From Symsagittifera roscoffensis (Eukaryota; Xenacoelomorpha; Acoela; Convolutidae): DNA of 64,000 nt. The DNA lies in contig NW_026970628.1 in NCBI RefSeq assembly GCF_963678635.1, forward strand, positions 64,001 through 128,000, given 5' to 3'. Both the position numbers and the translations under genes were made by a program. This document shows positions 43,901-54,867 of this stretch, one piece after another. Numbering within the stretch: position 1 is the first letter of the stretch; every line of letters begins with the position of its first letter. The notes below the pieces were generated by a model. It saw only the letters and a program-made list of their open reading frames with translations, was not told where the DNA came from and ran no database searches.

Positions 43901-45277
43901 ACATTACTAAACAACTTCTGATCTTCAGTGTAGGGAATGTTGAAGCCATCCAAATTCTCGAATATTGTTTTCAGTAGTGTGTACGCGTTTTTGGGATAAA
44001 TATGCCGCACTCTATCTTTAAACGTTAGAAGATGTCTGTTGAAGTTGTCTGATCTGTTGAAGAAACAGTCACAGCTAGGACATCGAAAGGAACAACGAAG
44101 AAGGAATCAATATCATTCGTGTGAATGATATGGTTGTTAAATCTCAGCAATTTCACGGTTTTTTCAAATTTTCCAATAGTTCGCCTCAATAATTCTCCAA
44201 CATATTCTCCTTCTTGAATGTCAAAATCGTAAATGAGTATGTTTCGTTCAACTACTCCCTCTACAAGAGGTAAATCATCGATTGACACTCCGCGAAAGTT
44301 CTTCGGATCGTATCCAGATTTTGATATAAACTCTGTAAACAGCAGACATGTATGAGCATCGAGGTTACTATGACCATGCAATTACAATTTTAACGCACGG
44401 AAAAGACAAAGATGATCTTTGTATGGTTGTTTATCTTTATCCGATAAAAGACAGTTTACTGAATGCTTTTTCACGAAAGGTTCAGGCAAGACAGAGTCTG
44501 GACATCCCATTGGGATGTTTTCCAGTAGTGCAGCAAAAATAGTGACATTTGTGATCAACTTGAACCTCCACTTTGTGTTCTGACGCTCTTGGGTGCATTG
44601 CTCCACGATATCAAACTTTTCAACTTTTCCCTGGATTGTAATCAAATCCGCTTTCGTAAACAGTAAATGCAATTTTTCGAACAAAGTATTGTTTTCGTGT
44701 GCATAATATTACCAATATTCTCCCGTTTCGACATTACGGAGAACAAATCCAAGAGCAATATTGATTTTTGCATCGGAATCCAGCTTGTTGAAGACTTCTT
44801 CAAGCTTCTCGTTGATAATTTTGGTATCTAACTTTGACGTTTGAAAGTTAAATACCTTATGCCTCCCATTCTCCATCTCAGCGTCAACCAGGAATTGTTG
44901 ACAAGCACTCAACTCCACTTTGAATTTCTCTTCATAATTCCCTTGCTCCTCCACAAACTTGTTTAAGTCTGCCACCGTATCACTTGGCTTCCGTTGTTTC
45001 GCCCCATGTTCTTTTCTCCGATGCTGTTGGAGAGAGTAGTAACTCAGAAACTCCTGCTCGCAAAACGAACAAACCGTTGATTGCTTGGAAGTTGATGGAG
45101 CATTTTATTGGCCACATGATTATTCTTTTCTTGCTTATTGTAAGTGGAACACTCGCAATCGGGACAAGAAATAACTCCTTTAGCACATCTTTTCTGATGT
45201 CGAGCTGCATGCGCTCTAACATACAAGTTTCCACAACACCCACACTGCACTTTCTCGTTTCTATTCAGCGACTGCAG
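40978..45277 (-). pseudogene. Polinton family B DNA polymerase, copy 2 (most complete)
   Basis: All landmarks are present in order on the minus strand: Cys/His N-terminal motifs (CGCCGNLYVRAHAARHQKRC, CPDCECSTYNK), Exo I (VVVFDFESICVP, near 43895), Exo II (FGFNSGIYDLNLIKTYLIPY, near 43470), motif A (GFDASQLYPFSM, near 42690), motif B (MKLLGKSSYGYQ, near 41790), motif C (EMDTDSLYLIL, near 41495), and a C-terminus ending at 40978. Motif A reads DASQLYP, close to the D-x-x-SLYP of the family. The expected start codon (complement near 45275-45277) is CTG, not ATG. Around fifteen frames and several stops show that it is inactive. Confidence 0.88.
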
Positions 45278-45593
45278 CTAAAAATGGGAGAACTACTAAG
45301 TATTAATGTAAAGCTGTTATTACTTGGTACATATCAAATTGGGAGGTTTAAATTGTCAGAAAAATATAAAAGATTATTTATACTTACTTTGAATTGTTCA
45401 AAATATTTTAAAGTAATTTCAAGTAGTTATACAAAGTATAGAGCGATTGCTTTTAACCTAAAGAAATTGGAATTACTTAGAGAAAATCAATCAATCGGAG
45501 TTGAGTTTTCTTTTATTCATCACTGTTTGTTAGAAATCAACCAATCCGAATTCAGCATTTTCTAAAAGTGAACTGTTTATTATTATAAAAAAA
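43924..45593. repeat. internal tandem duplication in polB 5' region, first copy
   Basis: Repeated at 45596-47247 (about 1.65 kb), from ttcagtgtaggga to the A-run after gaactgtttatta. It covers the N-terminal third of polB and the divergent promoter region. Unit 1 has a single copy. Confidence 0.85.
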
Positions 45594-45595
45594 AC

Positions 45596-47247
45596 TTCAG
45601 TGTAGGGAATGTTTAAGCCATCCAAATTCTCGAATATTGTTTTCAGTAGTGTGTACGCGTTTTTGGGATAAATATGCCGCACTCTATCTTTACACGTTAG
45701 AAGATGTCTGTTGAAGTTGTCTGATCTGTTGAAGAAACATTCACAGCTAGGACATCGAAAGGAACAACGAAGAAGGAATCAATATCATTCGTGTGAATGA
45801 TATGGTTGTTAAATCTCAGCAATTTCACGGTTTTTTCAAATTTTCCAATAGTTCGCCTCAATAATTCTCCAACATATTCTCCTTCTTGAATGTCAAAATC
45901 GTAAATGAGTATGTTTCGTTCAACTACTCCCTCTACAAGAGGTAAATCATCGATTGACACTCCGCGAAAGTTCTTCGGATCGTATCCAGATTTTGATATA
46001 AACTCTGTAAACAGCAGACATGTATGAGCATCGAGGTTACTATGACCATGCAATTACAATTTTAACGCACGGAAAAGACAAAGATGATCTTTGTATGGTT
46101 GTTTATCTTTATCCGAATGCTTTTTCACGAAAGGTTCAGGCAAGACAGAGTCTGGACATCCCATTGGGATGTTTTCCAGTAGTGCAGCAAAAATAGTGAC
46201 ATTTGTGATCAACTTGAACCTCCACTTTGTGTTCTGACGCTCTTGGGTGCATTGCTCCACGATATCAAACTTTTCAACTTTTCCCTGGATTGTAATCAAA
46301 TCCGCTTTCGTAAACAGTAAATGCAATTTTTCGAACAAAGTATTGTTTTCGTGTGCATAATATTACCAATATTCTCCCGTTTCGACATTACGGAGAACAA
46401 ATCCAAGAGCAATATTGATTTTTGCATCGGAATCCAGCTTGTTGAAGACTTCTTCAAGCTTCTCGTTGATAATTTTGGTATCTAACTTTGACGTTTGAAA
46501 GTTAAATACCTTATGCCTCCCATTCTCCATCTCAGCGTCAACCAGGAATTGTTGACAAGCACTCAACTCCACTTTGAATTTCTCTTCATAATTCCCTTGC
46601 TCCTCCACAAACGTGTTTAAGTCTGCCACCGTATCACTTGGCTTCCGTTGTTTCGCCCCATGTTCTTTTCTCCGATGCTGTTGGAGAGAGTAGTAACTCG
46701 GAAACTCCTGCTCGCAAAACGAACAAACCGTTGATTGCTTGGAAGTTGATGGAGCATTTTATTGGCCACATGATTATTCTTTTCTTGCTTATTGTAAGTG
46801 GAACACTCGCAATCGGGACAAGAAATAACTCCTTTAGCACATCTTTTCTGATGTCGAGCTGCATGCGCTCTAACATACAAGTTTCCACAACACCCACACT
46901 GCACTTTCTCGTTTCTATTCAGCGACTGCATCTAAAAATGGGAGAACTACTAAGTATTAATGTAAAGCTGTTATTACTTGGTACATATCAAATTGGGAGG
47001 TTTAAATTGTCAGAAAAATATAATAGATTATTTATACTTACTTTGAATTGTTCAAAATATTTTAAAGTAATTTCAAGTAGTTATACAAAGTATAGAGCGA
47101 TTGCTTTTAACCTAAAGAAATTGGAATTACTTAGAGAAAATCAATCAATCGGAGTTGAGTTTTCTTTTATTCATCACTGTTTGTTAGAAATCAACCAATC
47201 AGAATTGAGCATTTTCTAAAAGTGAACTGTTTATTATTTAAAAAAAA
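45596..47247. repeat. internal tandem duplication in polB 5' region, second copy
   Basis: Near-identical to 43924-45593. One difference is a 14-bp deletion around 46117 relative to 44450, and another is ATG (46929-46931) versus CTG in the first copy. The plus-strand genes start just beyond it. Confidence 0.85.
45697..46931 (-). pseudogene. PolB N-terminal fragment (duplicated)
   Basis: From ATG (complement 46929-46931), MQSLNRNEKVQCGCCGNLYV opens 104 residues with Cys/His pairs, followed by shifted frames equal to those of the adjacent copy (88, 94 and 118 residues). It ends before Exo I is complete, where the second tandem copy begins. It keeps the start codon that the complete gene has lost. 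Confidence 0.8.
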
Positions 47248-47267
47248 ACTTAATCATTATTTGAAAA

Positions 47268-47762
47268 ATGTCTATCAAAAAACATTCGAGCTTCCTCAAT
47301 TTACTTTACAAGAAAAAGGAAAAAATTCCAATTGATTTTCTTATTGATGAAATCGATATTGCTTTTTACTTTTTTGATAATTTATTGGACGTCTTTTTTG
47401 TGTTATCCGACGTCTTTTTTGAGTTATCCGACTAAGTAAAGGTCTCTTCAGAGAAACTTACTCAATCAAAGAGTTTACTATTGATCCAAAAATTGCGTAT
47501 CAATTTTTAAACTTACAGCTGAATTACACCTCACAAGGAACGAAAATTTGTTTATTCTCGAGAATTTGAAATTAATCAAAATCCTGCTTGATTTGGTTTG
47601 GAATCAGATTTCCAGAGGTTTGCTTTGAAAAATTCGTCAACTTTGAGTTATCCTCCCAAATTTACATAAAAATCAAAGAAGTTGACTATCTACTCAAAAA
47701 TCAGCAATTTTTCGTTGATTAAATACAAAAAATTCAATTAACTTGGTGGAAAAAATTGCAGA
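47268..47762 (+). pseudogene. unknown Polinton gene upstream of the membrane protein, copy 2
   Basis: It starts with a real ATG at 47268 (MSIKKHSSFLNLLYKKKEKI). The frame breaks at a local duplication (ttttttgtgttatccgacg repeated, 47393-47430). Later frames match copy 1 (QFLNLQLNYTSQGTK-like, then FVNFELSSQIYIKIK). Lys-rich, unknown family. Confidence 0.45.
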
Positions 47763-47763
47763 G

Positions 47764-47883
47764 ATGTTAGTTTTATTAATTTTCTTTCTTTTGTTACTTA
47801 TACCGGCGATATTTCTTCTTTTAACAGCAAACAACTTTAGGTCGTTTGTTTTTGCAATTGATTTTGTAATCGTTTGTCCTTAA
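47764..47883 (+). CDS. small two-helix membrane protein, copy 2
   Basis: An intact 39-codon ORF, MLVLLIFFLLLLIPAIFLLL and then NNFRSFVFAIDFVIVCP. It aligns with residues 7-49 of copy 1. The upstream ATG of copy 1 is lost here, and an internal Met serves as start. The first helix is intact; the second has gained an Asp and ends earlier. Confidence 0.45.
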   Translation: MLVLLIFFLLLLIPAIFLLLTANNFRSFVFAIDFVIVCP

Positions 47884-47894
47884 GTCCTTAAAAG

Positions 47895-48055
47895 GGTCTT
47901 CTGATTGGATACGACAACTAGAACAAAAATGAACGTTTTTGTTATTGGAAACGACAATGTGAAAAAAGGAGCTTTGTTTCCGATTGGACCCGATTTTTAT
48001 CCAAGAATGCCATAATAGGAAGCTGAAATCTGATTGGACACGACTACAATCCAAA
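47895..48055. promoter_or_regulatory. array of GATTGG motifs, copy 2
   Basis: Four units with GATTGGA or TATTGGA followed by nACGACAA, shorter than the copy 1 array. It lies upstream of the ATG at 48281. Confidence 0.45.
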
Positions 48056-48280
48056 TAAGGAAATTCAATTCTGAATGGTAAAACCCACACATTCGAGTTC
48101 AAGGTACCCCTAACTCCTAAATAAAAATCATTTTACTTTCATATTAACTACCATCAACTACCTCCTCTTCATATTAACTACCATCAACTACCTCCTCTCT
48201 AATTTCAACTTGTTTTCCGTCGGCTACCCCTTTCTCGGCTCTTTCTTTTTTTTACTCTTTAACTCAGCTTATTGCTCAAA

Positions 48281-48646
48281 ATGATCTTCTCAGTGCAAAA
48301 CAGCAACTTCATGTACTCTGTGGAATTTTCGCCTGATCTAGTACAAATTCAAGTGCGAGAAACAGTCTCTGGAGTTTTTCTGGCTTGAATGGACATCCCA
48401 ATTCAAGTCTGGCACATGGTGGAAGTGATGCGAAGGGATTTCAACGAACATCATATGATGCAAGTTCCCATCACAGAGAACCAACTTGGAAAAATGCAAA
48501 TGATATAGGAAGTTTCTGATCATGTGGTAAGGAACTATCCCGAGATTCCTGGCTCAACATTTGTAGCTCAACCAGTCGACGACTTCCCCTTTCCGTGGGA
48601 GGAAGCAAGATCAGCCGAAAACGCCATCACAAAAGATGAAGATTAG
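48281..48646 (+). pseudogene. unknown Polinton protein, copy 2
   Basis: The same 121-codon gene as 33490-33855, here with its ATG but with stops near codons 36 (CAA to TGA region, after GVFLA) and 77 (after MQMI). The length is identical to copy 1. The two copies have complementary defects, so neither is functional. Confidence 0.5.
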
Positions 48647-48989
48647 GTGTTCTCAGAAATAATGCGCCTCCAGCTCCACATCAACCAACAGCAATGGAAC
48701 CTCGTCCATTTCTGCGTTCTATAGAGAAGTTCCAAAACTCTTTTGCTGCTCGACAGCTCTTTGATTAAGTCTTTTTGTAGACGTTTGTTGTTTGGCATTG
48801 ACTTCGTTTTCTGTAATTAATTAATTTCTTCAATTTCATTTTAATTATGAGAATAGATGAGAGGTTCAGGTAAATCATTGAAAAACAATTGAAACTTAAT
48901 TTAGTGCTCCGAACTCGCACATATGTTAAAAAACTCGAATAAATTTTGCACACATAATCGGAAAAACATTAGAGAATTGAAAGACAAGT

Positions 48990-49445
48990 GAAAAATACCT
49001 GATAGTTTTTGCATCATGTCAAAAAAAAACTCAATTACTTTTCGCACTTTGTAGAAAAAATTGAAACAATTTTCGCATTTTATCGAAAAAAGGAAAACAC
49101 TTTTTACATTTTGTCGAAAAAAAAGAAAAACTTTTCGCATTTGTAGGAAAAAAACGAAACACTTTTTGCATCATGTTAAAAATAGTGAAACACCTTTCGC
49201 ATCTTGTCCAAAAAGTTGAAACACTTTTCGCATTATATCGAAAAAAGTAAAACACTTTTCGCATTTTGTCGAAAAAAGTGAAACACTTTTTGCATTTGTA
49301 GGAAAAAAGTGAATCATTTTTTGCATCTTGTCAAAAAATTGAAACACTTTTCGCATACTGTCAAAAAAATTGATACACATTTCGCATTTTATCAAAAAAA
49401 AATGATACACTTTTTACAACGTGTTAAAAAAATTGAAACGTTTTT
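48990..49445. repeat. 30-bp minisatellite, copy 2
   Basis: About fifteen units of roughly 30 bp with the core CACTTTTCGCATnnTGTCnAAAAAA. It has a few more units than copy 1. Three overlapping minus-strand frames of 77-79 residues (49140, 49264 and 49410 as starts) are translations of the array, with repeating MRKVF..FD-type units. Confidence 0.8.
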
Positions 49446-49575
49446 TGCAACTTCTTGAAAATCAAAAGAAATACTACATCTTCCTTACATGTTTGAAAAA
49501 AATTTCGCAAATTTTCTGACAACGGTGAGTTTTTTCGGCAATTTCGTAAACTTATGAGAGAAAATAGATGAATTA

Positions 49576-49965
49576 TCATAAGTTTTTTTTTGAAAAATTG
49601 ACATGATCACAAAATACAAATCCAAAACCATAAAAAAAACAGTCAGTTATTTTTATCAAATCAGGTTCATATTTTGAGTTTTGTACTTTACGAACTCTTT
49701 CTAGAAAATCTGAATCAATACTTTGTGTGGAAGCTAGTTTCTGGTTAGAACATGAATGGTGCTGTTTGAATTTTTTGCGAAACAGTCTTTTCTTTGCAAC
49801 ACTTGGAATTTTTTCTGCTCCTTTCCATTTCAATTTGTGATGAACAGCGCGGTCTAGTTGATTAAAAACTTCGCCAATTGATGAAATAACATTCGAATAA
49901 AATCTGTATTTGTACAGAGTGTAAAGACAATCGATGATTTGGTATGTAAAAGGAAAGTTACCCAA
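49576..49965 (-). CDS. conserved minus-strand Polinton ORF, copy 2
   Basis: An intact 129-residue frame starting MGNFPFTYQIIDCLYTLYKY, equal in start position to fragment 3 (MGNLHFTYQ). This Met is therefore the better candidate start for the family than the upstream one in copy 1. The basic KKRLFRKKFKQHH patch and FYGFGFVFCDHV end are retained. Only a few substitutions separate it from copy 1. Unknown function. Confidence 0.5.
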   Translation of the reverse strand: MGNFPFTYQIIDCLYTLYKYRFYSNVISSIGEVFNQLDRAVHHKLKWKGAEKIPSVAKKRLFRKKFKQHHSCSNQKLASTQSIDSDFLERVRKVQNSKYEPDLIKITDCFFYGFGFVFCDHVNFSKKNL

Positions 49966-50380
49966 TCTTTGTAAAATTTGATCGAAAGATGAACCAATCA
50001 GAATTATGTGGAACTTTTAATTTTCCAAAGAACAGTAAGATATGTGGGTAGAGACACACAAATCATTGGTTACAATTTACTTTTCGTAAAAATCACTGGA
50101 AACGGAAATAACTAGCGATTTTTGACAATAATCTTAATAAAAGCTGGGAAGAGCTTGACATATAACTGGGAAGAGCTTGGCTGAGAATTGTTGATTTATA
50201 TAGGAACACTAACACCTACAAAATTCCATATTTGGAAACTTCACTCAAAAGTTCCAATTATACTTCTTTTTCCTTTTATGGGTAATGAATGACTCATATT
50301 CCTTACTTCAAATTTCATTTTATCTGAAAATCATTTCTCTCATTTCTCTTCATCTTATCAGTCTTTTCTCCTATTGAAAA

Positions 50381-50921
50381 ATGTACTCAAGAAAAGACAC
50401 TAGTCCCAATTATATTGGGTTCTCAGAATATCGAACAAGAATTGGGAGATTTGCTTGGTCCCAAAAATCCCACAAGGGGAAAATTTATTTTCAACCCTGC
50501 TTTCAACTATTCAAGAAAAATGAGTTGAGACAACTCGAAAAAAAAACAGCAAGTCTGTGTTGGTGAAAAAGAAGTGGAAGCAATCTCGGCAATTAAAAAT
50601 ACTGCTATTCACGTTGCTGAAAACCTTGGACTCGTTTCTATATTGGAACTCACTTCTGACAAGGAGTCAACTATGGATCAGGAGCTTGCCAACTGCAACA
50701 AAGTGTATGACATAGCAACTTACAATAGAAGACAAGTTTGTGTCACGATCAAGAAGTACAATGTTAACAAACCTCCCTTCATTCAGAATTGACTGTTCAC
50801 CGCAAAAGAGAATGAAGCAATGAAACAAGTTGCCTATGTCAACTATACTTTGAACGAATTCAAAGAACTGACCCAAGTTTTGGGAGATTTTATGTTTGTT
50901 CAGAACTGCAATGTACAATAA
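50381..50921 (+). pseudogene. unknown conserved Polinton ORF, copy 2
   Basis: Frames at 50381-50566 and 50574-50792 cover it, with EAISAIKNTAIHVAENLGLV and ESTMDQELANCNKVYDIATY, then the shared stop after FIQN, and an end at 50921 (VQNCNVQ). A frameshift lies near 50560 in an A-run. Equivalent to 35480-36010. Confidence 0.5.
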
Positions 50922-50984
50922 ATTGTGTTATTTATGTTTTTTGTCTTAAAATTTAACTATTTATCCTCAAAACCATTTTTCATT

Positions 50985-51600
50985 TAGTGTTGGTGTTGAA
51001 CAGTATGAGTTGGAAGATTTGTTTTTCAAGAAATTTAATCTTAAAACTTCACAATAAATTGGGACTTTTTCAGATTGTTCTTGAAGAAAAGTCCCAAAAA
51101 AATTCACTAATAAAAAAATCACAAAAATTACCAAAGTTGAAGAATTTGGATGTAGACTCACAAATATCTCATTTCGACTGGATTCTGCATAATGGTAGAA
51201 GAAAAATTCACATAGGATACAGATCCGATACCAAAAAAAATAGAACTTGTAGAATATCGTAGAACTGGAAATCAATGGAAAAATAATTAATCTTTTCAAC
51301 TACAATGAGAAGATTATGATAAATTACTCGATATGCTGCCTTCATTACTAGCTTATGTAGAGACATTCAAAAAATCTTGCATCATTATTGACGAATGCAC
51401 TGTAGAAAATACGTACAGAAATTGAATGAAACTCTAAAAGTTTTTGAGATTATTAAGCAAGATTTCTCATCAAATACAAAAAGAATTTCAATTACTGTTG
51501 TTTTTGACCCGAACATAAATTTACAAGAAATGGACCAAAAATTTCCTTTTGGAGGACTTATTGGTTACGGAAATTCCTGTATGGATTAATTTTTTGCAAT
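50985..51600 (+). pseudogene. second unknown conserved Polinton ORF, copy 2
   Basis: The frame 50987-51262 holds LPKLKNLDVDSQISHFDWIL and NGRRKIHIGYRSD. After shifts, the frame 51395-51589 reads FSSNTKRISITVVFDPNINL and KFPFGGLIGYGNSCMD. Fragment 3 has the same order (5230-5740). Whether these are one gene or two is unclear. The ITVVFDPN strand could belong to a nucleotide-binding or nuclease fold, but no family is recognised. Confidence 0.4.
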
Positions 51601-51838
51601 CCCAAATTTTTGGACTACATGCAATTCTACATGAATCTGCTAGATCTGTGAAATCTACTACGAAAAAAAGACCTGGGTATTGTTATGTTGCACCTAGTCT
51701 CCCCAGTTCATGCTTTCTTGGTCACGTAAGTGGATTATTTTTCTGTTTATATGTTAGAATATTTGCTTCATCAGTATAAATATTGTTTGATTGTTAATCA
51801 GTTTAACCAAAAAAACTCCAGAGAAAACAGGTAACAGA

Positions 51839-52272
51839 ATGAGGCTAGTTGTTTTGGATATTGAATGTATTGAAAATAATATAGTGAAAGGATTAGAAAT
51901 TTAAAGGAATGGACAAACTGTAGGATATTCCTTTCTTCCTCGCAAAAAATTCAAACAACAACCCAATCTTTTTGGTGTACACATCATCTTCATGGAATCA
52001 ACTGGAGCAGTGGTTACAAAAAATATACTGAACTTGAAAAAATCTTGAAAATCTTAGAAGCCACAGAAACGGAGTTTTTTGCAAAAGGATATGAAAAATG
52101 TAAGATTCTGTCAGAATTTTTGGAAGAAAAGATTGTTAATTTGGATGACTACGCTTGCCCTAATGTTCAGTTTTTGATATTCAAAGATGAAGAATATGAT
52201 TGGAGGTGTAGCAACTACCTGTTTCGTCGAGTAAAAACTCTTCACTGTGCAGAAAGAAAAACATTTGCCTAA
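51839..52272 (+). pseudogene. putative RNase H-fold nuclease-like Polinton gene
   Basis: ATG at 51839 gives MRLVVLDIECIENNIVKGLE, a beta-strand followed by D-x-E as in DEDD-type exonucleases. A stop at 51902 and a shift near 51960 follow. Another frame reads FWCTHHLHGINWSSGYKKY, then FFAKGYEKCKILSEFLEEK, LDDYACPNVQFLIFKDEEYD and a terminal HCAERKTFA. Proteins with this HGI.W / KG..K / CP / HC order occur in animal Polintons as an uncharacterised family, to my knowledge. The exonuclease assignment is inference from D-x-E. About 145 codons. Confidence 0.5.
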
Positions 52273-52750
52273 GGAACATGGACTCGATGTTTTTTCAACA
52301 AATTGTAAAGTATAATAATCTTAATGTACTACCATTTTCAAACTTTGATTAAATTTCATTGTCAACTTTCCCTGATTGTTTCCCTAAGGCTTCGAAAACA
52401 TTTCATTCTCAATTGTTCAAAAAGTTTCATTCAGTTTCTGAGCGAGTGTTTAGTAAACCTATTAAGAATAGAGCTTCGAGATCTTCGGAAAGAATACGTA
52501 GTAAAAAATCGAAAAAAAGTTTCAGAACTAACACAAAAAAGAACTCCTCTACACAAAAGAAGAATTATTTTAAGCTCAACTAAAGGGTTACAATTGATAT
52601 CTATCATCACCTCTTTTGTCCTTAAACGATTGACACAGTATGGAACAGTTTGTTTTATTCTGTACTCAGTTTATCAATCACAAAGTACACTTCCAAGAAA
52701 ACCAAAAATGGAACAAAAGCAAGAAAAAGAGGAGGTTGTACCATAAAATT
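52273..52750 (+). CDS. basic ORF upstream of integrase, unknown
   Basis: Two overlapping frames. 52324-52746 (140 codons) is mixed. 52359-52583 contains SERIRSKKSKKSFRTNTKKN, a Lys/Ser/Arg-rich stretch typical of DNA-binding or core-like proteins. Which frame is real cannot be decided; a shift between them is possible. In fragment 3 this place leads into the packaging ATPase, which is not recognisable here. Confidence 0.3.
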
Positions 52751-53001
52751 TTGATTCTATTTACAGTGCTGTAAATGCGAGGTTGAAAAGAAGCAACAAT
52801 CAGCACATTATTCATTTAATTTTGATTTCTCCTAGAATCAAACTCAGCCAGACAGACAAAATTATATTAGAAAATCGAGATCCAAAAGATTCTATTGTAG
52901 ACTTTGTGTGTGCACTAAAGCAAAAAACACCCATTTTCCAGATATTTACTTTAGTATTTTGGAAGCAACTCAACTTCCTCCTAAATTTGTTTTTAACAAG
53001 A

Positions 53002-53959
53002 ATGCCAAAAGAAAAGATAGAGAAACTTGGATCCCTTTCAAAATCTGAAAAGGTGAGACTAAACAGCTTGTATTCTAGGGGCAGAGCTGCGTACGGTTCT
53101 ATTCAAAACTTGAGTAAAGCGAGTGGTTTATCAAAAAAGAAAGTAGAAAACTTTTTACAAACCAAGACATCGTATACAAAATTTGGGACATCAATCAGGT
53201 GTTTCCGAAGACTTCAAGCTTTTTCTAAATATATCAATGAAATCTGGTGTATGGACTTAGCTTTTGTAGACAAGTTAGCTAGTCAAAACAATTGCGAGTC
53301 AAGTGTGCGAGTCAAGTATTTATTAGTTGCTGTAGATATTTTTTCGAGATTTGTCAGAAATCAAAAAATGAAAACAAAATATGCCAAAGACATTTTACTA
53401 TCTTTCAGAAAAAAATGATTTCTCGAAACAACACTCCTGAAAAATTTTGGGTTGATAAAGGAACAGAATATGGGGACATTTTAAAAAAAAATTGCAAGGA
53501 GAAAGACATTGAAGTTTACTCAACAATGAGTGAAACAAAAGCTGCATTGGCAGAGAGAGCAATTCAGTCTTTAAAACATATAATATATCGTTGCATTGGA
53601 GATCATGGTGAAAAATTTTTCCCCAAATTGAAGCAATTTGTTTCTACATTGAACTGTCGCAAAAATCGATCAATTGGAAAATCTCCCAGAGATGTAAAAA
53701 ACAGTGATTTTTATCACTTTTGTATAAAAAATTGTTCAAGAAAGATAGCAAACCAAAATTAAAAATTGGTGATAGAGTTAGAATTTCGAAAAATGATTTT
53801 CCGTTCCGAAAAGGATACAAGCCACAGTTTACAGATGAAATTTTTGAAATTTCCGCAACATCTACAAAAAAACCTCCTATATACAATATCAAAGATCTCG
53901 AAAAAGAAGAAATTCTGGTAAAATTTTATGAAATCGAGCTGAGAAAATGTTCAGATTAA
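53002..53959 (+). pseudogene. Polinton retrovirus-type (DDE) integrase
   Basis: Begins MPKEKIEKLGSLSKSEK. The catalytic triad is visible: Asp in NEIWCMDLAFVDK (about 53248), Asp in FWVDKGTEYG (about 53455), and Glu in AALAERAIQSLK, 32 residues after the second Asp. A C-terminal SH3/chromo-like part (KIGDRVRISKNDFPFRKGY, then PPIYNIKDLEKEEI) ends at 53959. Two frameshifts, both in A-runs (near 53410 and 53727), split it into three frames; otherwise it has no stops. About 317 codons, the normal length. It would insert element DNA and produce the 6-bp duplication. Confidence 0.88.
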
Positions 53960-53978
53960 AGGTAAGTCCTTTTTTAAA

Positions 53979-54867
53979 ATGAATTTCTATCGATCAGTTG
54001 TCATGGATTCTTTTACTTTTGAGCTAGTTTCTAATGCTTCTTCTAATTGTTATCCGAATAATAGTCTTAGTTCCTTTACAATTTTTTTAACGGAACAAAC
54101 CCATCTAGAAGGAGAATAGGAAGTTGCTATTTCAGAAAGATCGTACCCTTCATTGTACTAAAACGTTACAGAGGGAAAGTTTACTTTCATAGATGGACGA
54201 GAAAGTCCTGAGGAAAAAGAAAGGTTCAACCGATGCATATTGACCCCGGATTGTATCCAAGTTTTGTTGGTATAGTTGTAGCCATGAATGACAAAGTTCG
54301 AAAACGTATAGGCGCACAAAAATATGAATATAACGGAATTTATGTATCAGTAGATAAGATTACACAAAAAATTATCATTCATTTACCTAAGGATCAATCA
54401 GTGTTTATAATTCAAAGTGCTGATTTGAGTCACATTTTTGGTTGTGATTTAGAACAAAATCAGACAGGTGCTATAATGAAAAAAAAGGACCATACTATCC
54501 TCAGTATTCTTACGACATTATAAAAATACATTCCCTAATGTTTTCTAGTGATTTTATAGAACATAATATAGTAGGTGATACAAAAACTCCTTTACTGCGT
54601 TGTATTCCTTCCATTTTCAAAGTAAAAAATGGAAACATTATATCTACAGTACAGTATATGAATTATCAATCCTTCACAAATCTACAATTTAAAATTTAAA
54701 AAAAAACTCTTTCCACAGCATAAAAACAGAACTATGGGATACTACGGGTGAAAAAATTTCTTTTTGTGTCCGTAGGAATTACACGAGTTGTTCTATTTTT
54801 TCGCAAGATTTCGGATAACCATTTTGATTTATACTTCATACGAAATGGTTGCTCAAAATTCAGCTAA
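53979..54867 (+). pseudogene. Polinton minor capsid / penton-like protein
   Basis: Begins MNFYRSVVMDSFTFELVSNA and continues NNSLSSFTIFLTEQTHLEGE, then a TAG where a Trp is usual, EVAISERSYPSL, and after shifts HIDPGLYPSFVGIVVAMNDK and FIIQSADLSHIFG. The N-terminal pattern (capsid-type beta strands, LSSFT...L.G.WEV...) is that of the single-jelly-roll minor capsid protein of Polintons, which resembles penton proteins at virus vertices. Three stops and at least three shifts are present. The 3' end overlaps the next gene by 23 bases. Confidence 0.7.

Larger units (their letters stand above)
36698..52143. repeat. large tandem duplication, unit 2
   Basis: Collinear with 23885-36691. It is about 2.6 kb longer because of a 1.65-kb internal duplication (43924-47247), a 545-bp segment absent from unit 1, and polB sequence missing from unit 1. 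It contains the left flank, left TIR and left half of the complete Polinton. Confidence 0.85.

Noticed and set aside
44984-45565. 193-residue plus-strand frame, repeated at 46638-47219
   Set aside because: It is antisense to the polB N-terminal region, whose minus-strand Cys/His motifs are clearly the coding reading; the long open frame is carried by the duplication.
48901-49410. Three minus-strand frames of 77-79 residues (MRKVF..., MYHFF...)
   Set aside because: They are translations of the 30-bp minisatellite; overlapping frames in several phases show no single preserved product.
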